Shown one piece after another: positions 30,101-40,600 of a stretch of 64,000 nucleotides of DNA. Below the pieces are notes generated by a model. That model made no database searches. It worked only from the letters and a program-made list of their open reading frames with translations, and was not told where the DNA came from. The stretch is taken from the IMG/VR virus record IMGVR_UViG_3300034374_004935, positions 19,639 through 83,638 of that record, one strand, 5' to 3'. How positions within the stretch are numbered: position 1 is the first letter of the stretch; each line of letters opens with the position of its first letter. Made by a program: the position numbers and the translations under genes. The stretch is from a virus.

Positions 30101-31611
30101 AAAGTATTGATAAGAGAATTATAACTATCTAAGAATAGCTCATAATTATATAATGTTCGTCCACCTAAAGTAACGTCTCCTCTTTCTGCAGAATCTAATA
30201 CTTTAAATATTTCATATACTTCTTCTTTAGAAGAGTAAATCCATTTAGTAATACCAGTATTATACCTAGCATTTTCAAGGTCTCTTTGTAGACCTTCTAT
30301 CTCAGCTGTAACTGCAGCAATTGCTTTTTTACTTTTCTGACTTCTAGTATCTCTTTGAGCTTCTTTAAGTCTTTGTTTCTTCTTTAAAAGCTGCTGCTCT
30401 ACTTTTTTAAGAAACTTTTCTTTTTCAGTCAGTTTCCTTTCATCGCTTCTTTTTTCTTTTTGATATTTAATATCATCTTTTGTAAAAGGTCTTTTGCCTT
30501 CGTGTTTCTTCAGCTGTTTATAGGACTCAAACTTTTCATATTTTCCTACTTGCTCTTGATTTAATATATCTCTAGCCAAAGGAATAACAACATTTTCTAT
30601 ATCATTTCTACCTGCACTATCTATTCCTAGAGCCCAATCTAACCAGGCAGTAAAATCTTGCCATACTTTCTTAAGACTTTGCCAGAATCCTGATACATCT
30701 TCTTCAATAAATTGATCAGTCTGTTTAAACTGATTAACTATTTCAGCTGCTAATATCTTACCTAAAGCTTCTTTTCTAAAGTCTTCTTCATTCTCATAGA
30801 TATCTTTATACTCTTCTTTTACTTGTGCGTAAGTCTCAGTCTCTGTGACTTGTTCTAAAGCTTGTTTTATAGTAGTAGGACCTAAAATATAATTAGCCTC
30901 CCCTTGGCTCATCAACTGCATCTCAATAGCAAAGTGAGCGACTTCTTCTGCAAGAGTATCTATCTTAGCTCCATCAGCAATAGCGATAAGAGAATTCATA
31001 AAGTCAGCAACTCCTAAAGCATTTTCTTCAAATCTATTAGGGAATTTTTCCATCACAGATTTTAAAGACTCTATAGCTACTCCATGTTTTCTTGCCCAAG
31101 CTCCTAATATTCTATCTAATTTAGCATTTGCTTTTTCAGTATTCTTAACACTCATTTGTCTAAACATACCGTTAGCATATGGTGAGTAGTAAGTATCTTC
31201 TTTCTGGGCTACATTAGCATTTTTATAACCTGCTATATAATAAGTGCCATCAAACTTTTCTTTAAGTCTCCAAGGCTGATCCCCTATTCTATCAGAAATT
31301 TGTCTAAGCTTAGTATTAATTCTTCTGACATCATTTTCTGATAAATCTTTTTGATATACTTCATTAAAGAATATATCACGAGCTTCTTTTATAACAGCTC
31401 TAGCTCTAGAAGGACCTCCTTGATATAATACTTGTTTTTCTTGAGTATTTTGTATAGAAGTTAGACCTATTTGTTCTATAGTAGGAAAATCTTCTGTATT
31501 ATTTTGTTCCATCCATATACCAACTTTAGCAGCTACTATAAGAGGATTTACTTCTGTATCTAGTAACAGCTGTTTAAATTCAGGATGAGATTTATTTATA
31601 CATTTACTCAT
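27142..31611 (-). CDS. Giant virion/cargo protein, 1489 aa
   Basis: Directly downstream of the RNA polymerase gene, overlapping its stop by 1 nt. The N-terminal region has AEEVAHFAIE (221-230), which looks like a zincin helix with the first His of HExxH changed to Glu, followed by EDFRKEALGKILAAEI, where a family glutamate would sit. The middle (about 380-440) is a highly charged coiled coil. A hydrophobic helix lies near 1300-1320 (FAAILVSFLAGLAQKF). The arrangement resembles crAss-like cargo proteins ejected with the polymerase. A degenerate protease domain plus membrane-active end is inferred. No enzymatic function can be claimed. Confidence 0.7.
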   Translation of the reverse strand: MSKCINKSHPEFKQLLLDTEVNPLIVAAKVGIWMEQNNTEDFPTIEQIGLTSIQNTQEKQVLYQGGPSRARAVIKEARDIFFNEVYQKDLSENDVRRINTKLRQISDRIGDQPWRLKEKFDGTYYIAGYKNANVAQKEDTYYSPYANGMFRQMSVKNTEKANAKLDRILGAWARKHGVAIESLKSVMEKFPNRFEENALGVADFMNSLIAIADGAKIDTLAEEVAHFAIEMQLMSQGEANYILGPTTIKQALEQVTETETYAQVKEEYKDIYENEEDFRKEALGKILAAEIVNQFKQTDQFIEEDVSGFWQSLKKVWQDFTAWLDWALGIDSAGRNDIENVVIPLARDILNQEQVGKYEKFESYKQLKKHEGKRPFTKDDIKYQKEKRSDERKLTEKEKFLKKVEQQLLKKKQRLKEAQRDTRSQKSKKAIAAVTAEIEGLQRDLENARYNTGITKWIYSSKEEVYEIFKVLDSAERGDVTLGGRTLYNYELFLDSYNSLINTLIEDVRVSTVTREEGADIEEAVASLRDLITKSRTRLKPLRLEKNKEKFREINRTPDGEVIDKDFDEESAFEAMQTKFFDWFKYYTGNFKNAKSAVIRSVHKFIYDAYNNVKRFAVSTARDVLASQTLFLSKYKQEDLIEMDGNKPTHYMVADYNYSKFYKEREKFRKKVAEKLGYVDPETGEGDPSLINKNFFTAEQAAAYAKMWEGWYIKNAVSIKVDAKKDIINEEGNLTTQVLMKLRNSNRDPIWVNESDIAEKKKQGYYIRQEYKQVPNDSYKNKNFAKLMKDEKFRLHYETLMRVKREALAKLPAGFQTDQLLYMRPSMMKSTLDRLFRADGNILTRIKEVAREGVMIEQDDTQFGELRELDKETVPIYFTRELDDPSKLTTDFGRAFVMFAEMAENFYQMTKISPDVNNILFSLKDKEYYSVRRGNIKEKVASEASMEYATVKEMIDSLVYGQQRQTAEYTIPGTNKTVSITKLTSGIASYIRNNNLAFNVPTSLAGYIKGSIDSIIEGSTGLYITAESKNWSRIEFLKEIGTVIGEIGSNKQSSKMHLLNQDMGVVSLDSMLYETDKSRLTKKLASGDLMYVTYATGDYGLKSRISLGVYDNYRLYDGNFITKEQFLRKTATKKGIEYGKSRKADKAHEKSVQKEWEALREKSLYNAYEVVNNQLRIKKGMKQYINDGLLNAVKGKIEYVSNNIDGLLGATDKGKLARTSAGDFLLMHRGWFVNLIDAKMQTQKTSWITGEEEIGHYRAFFGQYLPSVFKAMKGGDLMAAHSVYDGMTKAQRRGVKKSVIDMFAAILVSFLAGLAQKFADEDDEDQFVIQFTSLIMNRVLMEQSAPWSPATLTDLIDEPVVGTKMLKGWTDLTDLFDGTAIESGPYEGQSRRSKWAQKKIPFGWKNIYEFQYPGEKNKFYKQLVGDGFFANVLSNDPEKQYSLIKWLKQTLGPSPVRNWDAYTEGEREEILLQGIEELENEQDMYNGWN

Positions 31612-34600
31612 TAGTTACATTTTATAACATTATATTTTTCTTCAGGAGAAAGAGTGTCCCATTCTTGTTGAGTCATTATATCTCTAGTAGATGTACCGTT
31701 AGCAGTTTTTATTCCATAAAGATAATTAGTTATACTTGGACCATTTTGATATATCTCTTCTACTATATAATTTTGGTTATCTCTTAACCATTTATCTCCT
31801 TCACTTATCTGTTCTCTTTCACGCTGTATCGTTTCTCTGTAATCCTTAGTTACATTTTCTACTATTGCGTTTATAAGTTCCATAGATTCTTCGTAAATTT
31901 CTTCTCCTCTACCTTTTTTAGGTACTTCATAAAATATCGAAGTTAACCAATCTATAAATTTTTGCCAAATACTTTTTGATTCTTGTGGAGCTCTTAAGCT
32001 TTTAACATGATTTGCAAAGTCAGGATTAGTAAAAATTTCTGCTACAAATTCAAATTCATCTGTAAAACCGTAAAGATCTTGCTTCGGAGATTCACTCTTT
32101 TTATCTAAATTTTTTGCTTCCTTAAATAAATTTGTTAGCTCAGTATTCTTTTGTCTTAACTCTTTGTCTATAATATCTTGAGTAACTCTTTTACCATCTT
32201 TTACAGTAGTTTGTTTTCCTTTAACAACTAAATCAATAGTAAAAGCATGGGTTACTTCATGGAGGAAAGCATATAAATAAAATGCTCCACTATCTACTTG
32301 TCGTATTGTTTCTTCATTTAAATATATTGTGTCATTATAGTAGAACATGTAAGTACCTCTACCTCTTGTTTGCTCTGCCCACTCTTCATTATTTAAAAAT
32401 TTAACTTCAAAATTAACTCTTCCTAGTTTAGTAACTAGCTGTGATATATTAGAGTCTTTTTCTAGATAAGGCCAAAAAGCTCTGAGTACATCTTGACTGC
32501 CTTTAATTTTTTCTGGATCAAAAAAGCTTCTATCAAAATTCACAGCTAATTGTTCCCAAGAAACACTATCATGATAATTGTCTACAAGCGTCTCTGAGAT
32601 ACCTGAAACCTTTAGCTTAAACATTTCGTAAAGTTCTTTAACCACTGGGTCATTTTCAGGAGTCTTATCTACAAACTTTTGCTCCATATTCTTAGCATTG
32701 AATATTTGGAATTTCCCATTCTTAATCTCTGCTATAAACTCAGCATCTTTATACTGAAGTCTATACATTTCTGTATCGGTAGAAAGATCTACTGGAGCTG
32801 TTTTCTTTGTTAAATCTACTTTAGGTTTAATTGTACTCGGTACTTCTCCCTCTGCTGATTTAATATTTTGTGTGATTTCATTATCGACTGCTTGGTCTGC
32901 TAATCTTTGAGCTTCTGTTTTGCCGTCTTTTATAGTGTCTGGTGCAGGAGATACAGAGTTTTCTATTGCTCCTAATGCATTAAATTCTAAAGCGACATTA
33001 CTAATCCCTAAATTAGGTACTCTATTATATTTATAAACAACAATTTCTTGGTTATTACTATTGTATTCTATAATTGTATCTGTTAATTTATAGATAGAAG
33101 TTGCATAATGATTATTTATTTTAGTATCATATGCTTTTATATACGGTACAGGTTCGTCGAATCTGTCTCTAAGATTAGTTGTAGCATAATTACCTATGAC
33201 AACTAAATTGCCTTTTAAGTCTTTTATTATATTAGCATCTGCTTCGTAGAAAGTTGATGTAATTCTTCCTGTAGGAGTCAGGTAATTCCCAGCATCTTCT
33301 TCTGATAATGTTCTATCTATTTTAGCAGTAGGAATAAAATTATGACGATTAGAATAGTTACGAATAAATTGTTCTATAAATCTTCCATTATACTCAGAAT
33401 CATAATTCTCTACCATTAATCTTTTCTGAAGAAGTTCGTTCATAGTAAGCTGTCCTCCTCCATCTTGTATCATTAAGTCTGGTTGAGTAGACTGATACTC
33501 ATTAGTAAAGAACATGACGGGAATAACATTAGCAAATGTATAAGGACCGAAATTAAATCCGTTAGCAAAGAACGAATACTTTATTAATTTTTTTGCTATC
33601 TCTCTAATTTCAGGATCAGGGTCTAATAACATTCTTTCCCAAGAATCTGATAATGCTTCTATATCTTCAGCAAACTTTCCTGTTTGATAGAATTGAATTC
33701 TGCTAATAGGAGAAGTTAAATCTGGACGTACTATATGAAGTTGGTCCATTAATGGTTTAAATGGAGAATTCTCAGGTAAGTTTCTTTTAAACGTTAAAAA
33801 TTCTCCAGGGAATTTCTTTAATATATCGTCTATCTGATCGTGGTGGAAAAACTTAAATTCACTAGCAATGTAATTTAAATAGTTACTATTAATTAATTGC
33901 GCTTCTTCTTCTCTTAAAACTCCTGTACCTTTAAACTCAGTAAACTTTTCTTTAATTAATCCTAAAGGAGAGAACTTAGTTTCTGTAGGATTATTTTCAT
34001 TTATATTACCAATAGTTGGAAACACCTTTTCGTAAATACCAATAGGCTTATATAAACCGTATGTTGTAAATGCGGGGCTTTGTTTTTGTTTAGGATTTTT
34101 ATATAAGAAAATTTCTTCTAAACCTGATATTTTATTAGCTCCTCTTTGATTGTCTACTAATATTCTTGTTTGATTGTTTAAGAATACATAGTCAGCTGCA
34201 CCAGTAGATCCGTAAGCAGTAACAGAATCTGTTTTAGAAGCTCGTATTCCTCTAGATAATTCTTCTGCTATAGTATCTAATTCTTCAAATAAAGCAAGTG
34301 CTGCTTTTTGGATAAAAGCATTTTTAACACCTTTCTTACCACTTAGAGTTTTTTCTAACATCTCAGTAGTTAAGTCTTTTATATTTACTGGTTTCACAGT
34401 AGTTCCACTAGGAATCTGTTCTTGAAGATTAGCTATAATCTCTTTCTTTATTTGAGAAACAAGATTTTGTTTACTCATAGACCCTTGTTCATTTTGAACT
34501 CTATTTGTTAGTTCTAATATTGCAGGCTGATTTAGTAAAGCAAACATAAAGGCTTCGTCGACACCAAGTCTATCTGCAAGTGCTACTACATTAGCAGTAA

Positions 34601-37600
34601 ACATGTTGAAGTTTAAGAATGCTGAAATAGGTTCTTTCGCATTATCCACAACAGCTGCTAATTTAGTCGCAAGTATTCTTGAAATTCTTTTACCAGTTCT
34701 ACTTCTAATTTGATTTAATGCTTGATAAGTTTGTTTATTAAATTCTAATTGGTCTACTAATTTAAGATTTGTATACTGAGCTTTAGCATGGTGAGTATTA
34801 TGATTCGCCATAATACCAATAAGATCGTTACCGTCCATGTTACGTCGGAATAACTCTAATTGAGTAGAAGGATAAGCAATGTTAAAGTCGGCATCATCAT
34901 CTAGTTTATCTGCAGCTGCTAATAATTCTTTTCCTTTTAAATTAGCTTCTTTAGTTTTGCCTGCTTTTAATAATCTAATTCTAGCACCTGCATATTTTAA
35001 AGAATCAAAGTTACCTGGATTAATAATTGCAGCAGCAGTATTTCTATTTTCTAGAATAGACTTCATAATATTTATTTTCATATTATCTCTAGCTGCTCTA
35101 GTATTGTAACTTGATATATTTATGCCAAGATTTTTAGCATCAAGAAGTGCACTAGCTATTACATCAATAATTACATTTTTACCTTCTTCTGCTTCTTGAA
35201 GCGCTATACTTTTTTCAACAAGCTCTTCGTCCCATTCTTGTCCATTTAAAATATTATAAAAAGAATCGATTGTTTCTTGAAGTTCTTTTTTTAGAGCTTT
35301 AGCATCTTCAGTATTTAATTGTTTAGACTTTTTTAATTCTCTTTCACTTTCTCTAATTTCTCTTTTAATATCTGAAAGGCTACGATTTTTATCTTTTGTG
35401 GCTAGAGCTACTTCTTGTATTGAAGTTTCTACTCTTTTTAAAAACTCTTCTCTTTCTTTTTCATTTTTTATAGTATCCTCTGCAAATTTTTTAATTAATA
35501 TTTTATTTCTATAAATATTTTCAGCAAGATCATTTGCTTGTTCTTGGTTATCTATAGTACTGTAGTATTGAGTTATTTTGGGAATATTATCTATAACTCT
35601 AAAATGTTTAGATAAGAAATACAATTTATCAATATCGAAGTCAAGACCTGCAATAGTAGTTACTTCAGGAGGCATTATAATAGTATTAGCCATAGACGGA
35701 GGAGTAAATCCTATAATTCTAATATTAAACATAGAGTATTTATCTTCCGTCGGAATCCTGTTAGCTATAATTTCTAATAGCTCAGAAGCATACATGTTTA
35801 TGTATTCAAAGTCAACTTCTCCGTCTTTAGTAGGAAAAAATTTCTTTGATGTATGAGGCATTAATACTTCCCAAATAATTTTACCATCTTCAATTTTTAA
35901 TTTAGGATGGTATCTTTCTCCTACAAGATCTGCATCTTCTTCTCTTTGAAGAGTACTTACACCGTAAGAAGGCGTGTTAATTACCCCTCCCCCTTTAATT
36001 TTTTGTTTAACTACATTGTTTTTAAAGATAGAATGCAAAAGAGTTTCTGTTTGATATAAAATTCTAGGATGGAATAAAGGCAAAGCTGTAGTAATTGTTT
36101 TTTTTGATCCTAATGATGCATCATTAACAGTGACTTCTACTGGAGAAATAGCTTGAAGATATTGGTCTCCCATATTTCTTTCAACAGCATGTTCTCTTAA
36201 TAAAGGAATCAGCTTTACATAATTAAGAGTACCGTCAGGATTTACCATATCTTTTTCTAATGACTCGAAAGATTCTTTTAAGTCGTCGAAAATAATATCT
36301 TGATATAATGAAACTACTTCATATCCTTTTAATGAAGTTCTAGTATCGCCTATAAATAAATCATAATCCTGGTCCATTGCTATATCACCAGTAATAAGAG
36401 TTCTTAGCTGTGATCCAAAATTACTTCTTTCATCAATATGGTGAGCAGGAGTTTCTTGCTGTTTTCTGTAATCAGATATATCTAAATTAAATACTTTAAC
36501 ACTATCATATCCTACAGAAGGTATGTAGCTTCCGTCAGCTTGCTTTTCATAGTGAGTAAACCTACTATCTTTTCCATTTGTTATTCCTCCTACTTTAACA
36601 GCTGATTCAAAAAGAGCTACTTCATATGCGCCTCTTTCCATATCTTCATATATTGCAGCAAGTTTAGGATAAACTAGATTACCTTGCTTATCTTTTTTAA
36701 GAGCAAAAGATTTAGTAAGTACTGTTTCAGAGTTCTTAATCTGCATAGGAACTCTTACACCATCAACATACATTTGTGTAAATGTAAATGGTTTTAATGG
36801 AGATGCAGGAGGATCTATAATTCTTAAATCTTCTATAGTTTCTTTTCCTTTTTTAATTCTATCATAGGCTTTATCATGGGCTTCTCCCCACTCTCCTAAA
36901 CCTTTTAATATTTTTTTACGGAAATCTAAAGATACAAAAGTACCACCATCTGATTCATTATTTTGATCTCCTACTTTTTTAGCATTAGCCTTTTCTTTCC
37001 ACATTATTTTCAATGCTTCTTTTTCTACAGGAGTCATATTAGACTTATCAATAATATCATTGATATGTTTTAGATTTTCTTTAGAGGTAGGAACCATCGA
37101 GTCTTCTAAAATAATAGCGCTATAACTTCCTGTTAAAGTAGTGTATGTACCAGGACTAAAGATTTGCTTAAAACGTTTTTGATAATCTGTAGTACCTTTA
37201 TAAAAACTAGGATCTCCTGCAAATAAAACATTTGTTTGAGCATTATAATAAAAAGTATTCATAAGGTAATCTATAAATACTTCGTTTTGTGCTTGAGTAG
37301 TTTCTAGACTTTTGTCTAAAATATTAGGATTAAATGTCATTAATCCTTCTGCTGTTTTTCCTTCAACAATTCCTGATTCTTTATATTTAAGATATTGTTG
37401 TCTAAAGAAAGTATCTTTTTCTAAATTAAACTCAAAGAATTTTTGAATTTCTTTTTTAATACCTTGTTTAGTTTTAAGATTTTTAGCAGGAACTTTATTT
37501 AAAAAAGTAAGTAATTGAAAGTTCTTTCCTCTTTTTACATAGTTCTTATTTAATAATAATGGATGAGGAACAGCATCTTTATTTTCTTTCTTTTCTTTTT

Positions 37601-40600
37601 TATACTGTTCTTCCAAGCCTTTGATAAACTTCATTCTTTCCATTTCTGCGATAGCAGTATCTGTAAGTTTATCTATAATTTCATCTTTACTAAGTCTCTT
37701 TACTTTTAAATAATGGGCAGTAGGAGAGTTTGAAGGTATACCTAATTTAATACCCACATTACCTTGTTGGTATTCTCTTTTACCTCTTCTATAATATAAA
37801 CCAAAAGAAGTTGCTTCTAATTCTATATCAGACATCTTACCATAAGTAACAGCTTTGTTTTGTCCTTTTCTAGTAAGTCCGTCTAATATAATAGATTTAA
37901 GATTATTTCTTAAACCGTCGTCATTTTTTAAATCTTGTAAGAAAGGCAAGTTACTTACTAATAAATCATTTCCTGCTACATTATCTATAAGCTTCTGAAG
38001 ACTATCTTCATCTTTAACTTCTTCTAACATTTTATTAATCTGTCCTGAAAGAATAATGTTATACTTAGTTTTACCTCCTATACCTCTAAAACTAGAAACT
38101 AATTCGGTGTCTAGTGCAGGCTCTATAGCTTCTGCTAATTGTTGTACTAAACTTTTTCCTGAAGCTTTACTTTTTCCGTACTGAATATCTGTTTCAGGAG
38201 TTAGTTTAGTAAATGGATTAACTCTTGCTTTTGCGTCTCTTTTATATTTAGGAGTCTTAACTGTTCTTTTCTTTCCGTCTTCGCCAACAACAGTTCGACT
38301 TTCCATCGCTGTTCTATCTGTTCCAACTAGTTTTTTACCTACCTCTTGGAGAACACGTAATAGATTTCCAATCTTTCCTCTTTTATATAAGAATTTTGCT
38401 CCTCCACTATTATAGATTTTATCTAATTGTTCAGGAGTTAAGAAAAGATTTACAGTAGCTAAGTGATCAGAAAGTAGTTTAAAGAATTTTCCGTTTTCAA
38501 AAAAGTCTACACTTTTTTCAGCTACTTTTTCATCAGCACTAACATCATTTTGTCTATATAAAAAATCTAATTTTAGTAAACCATCTAAGAAAGCTTTGGC
38601 TTTAGCTGCGTCTATATTATCTGTCCAAAGAGCATCTTGTTTACCTACTTTATATAATGAGTTAGTACTAGATAAGAAGTTAGCTATAAGATCTTCTGAA
38701 ATAATATCTTTGATAGTTTTAGAGTTAGAACTAAATACTCTAAATTCTCCATTTACTTCATAGACACTTTCAAACTCTGCAAAGTTTTTACTAGCAAAAT
38801 TGGCAAAGAACAATGTTCTTAGTCTTGGATTCTGAGCAAATAAATCTATAACATCTTGTTTCCAAGGTTTATTTAGAGTAGCTAGTTTTGCGTCAAAGTT
38901 TTCTAAAGTATAACTATTAGCTACTTTAGATACTAAAGCAGCAAATACTACATTAGAATCTTCTACATCTTGAATACCAAAAGGAGAAATTGCTTTTGAA
39001 CCATCAGAATTATATTTAGGAATATTAGCAAAGAAACTAATAAGCTGTTGCTTCATTCCCTGCTTAGGATTTCTTTCAATACTATTTATCTGTGCTACTC
39101 TATCTGGAGTATCTTCTCCTTCTTCAATAGCATTTATATAATCTTGTTCTGTAACTTGACCGTTAGTGCCTTCTTGAGGAGATCTACTCTCTGCTTCAAA
39201 TCCTCCATAACTAATTTCAATACCTTCATTACTTTTTAAGAATCTATTAAACTGTTCTAATAAATCAGAAGACTTCATAAATTCTATTCTACCTTTTGGA
39301 TTCTTCCTAACAATCTTTTGATTATTAGTTATGATTTTATAGAACTTACTAAAGTGATGAATTAAGTTTTTAAACTTAGCAACTTTTTTAGTATCTCCAG
39401 CTGCCTCTGCTTGTGCAAGAAGTTGTTTTGCGACTGCTATATCTCGAACAACATCAGTAATAGCATTACTAAATATAATATGAGGACCTGAGTTCTTAGA
39501 CTTCTTACCTACTAAATTTATTATTTCAGGTACAGATAATTTATTTTCTGGGTCTAATTGTTGGCGGAATCCTTCAATGGCTTTTTTAATCTTACTGTTA
39601 AAATATCTTAACGCCCATTTTTTCTCAACTGGATTTATATACTTTCTGTTAGGAGCAGTAGTTCTTACAGATTGTCCGATAGATTGTCTAATAGATCTTT
39701 TTAATACAGTGTTTTTAAATTTTATAGAATCCGCATACACTCCTAAGTTTATATTCTCAAATAAGTTATCTATGTTTAGAACTTTATTCTTTTTAAAGAA
39801 AACTCGTAACATTCTAGAAAGACCTTTAAAAAAAGCATTAGTCTCTTTAAAATTTTCTTTACCTGCTAATATATCTTTAGTTTTTTGTTGCCCCGTTCTT
39901 TTATCTTCAGGGACAGGTTGCTTGCTTACAGGCTTAAGCTTATCAACTTCTTGGCTTTGTTCATAAGCCATAAACTTATCTGCTAAGAATTCTTCTAACT
40001 CAATAAAAGTAGGTCTAACATATTGAACTTCTTTAGTACCGTCTTCTAGAGTAACTTCTTTTCTTGTTAAAGGAATCTCTTCTTGATACTTATAAAAGAT
40101 CTCATTTAAGATTTTAACTCTTTGTTCTATAGGCAGAACTAAATTAAAAATAACATGAAATGCTTCGTGAGCTTCTGTTCCTGCTGGAGCTAACTCTGAT
40201 ATTAATACTGCAGCAGTAGTAAATAATCCATATAACTCATCTCCGTTTTTTAATGCTTGTTGCAGCATCTCAAAAGATTCTTTAGGAAGGTAGTGGCGTA
40301 AAGAATCAAAATCTTTAATGACTCTAACAGTGCCTTTCTTTCCTGACTGTCTTTTAAAAGACTCTCCTAATATTCTTTTAAGAGTTTCTAATCCTTGTTC
40401 TCTAGCTTTCTTAGCATCTTCTTTAGCAAGTTCAGGGTCCATCTTAGGGCCCATTTTTGTTTTAAGATTACTATCTCCAAAAGGATCTCCTATTATATCA
40501 TCGCTAGAAGATACATCAGTATCTATATCGTCACCAGTCTCTGATTCTGAATCAAGAAGAGTACTTTCATTACTTCTAGTTTCTTCCATTGCTGCTACAC

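Noticed and set aside
39577-39966. Plus-strand ORF inside the RNA polymerase gene (and similar ones at 40318, 45735, 48226, 51360)
   Set aside because: They are antisense shadows of long, coherent minus-strand proteins, with Leu/Ser/Ile-rich composition expected from the reverse strand of Lys/Glu-rich coding.
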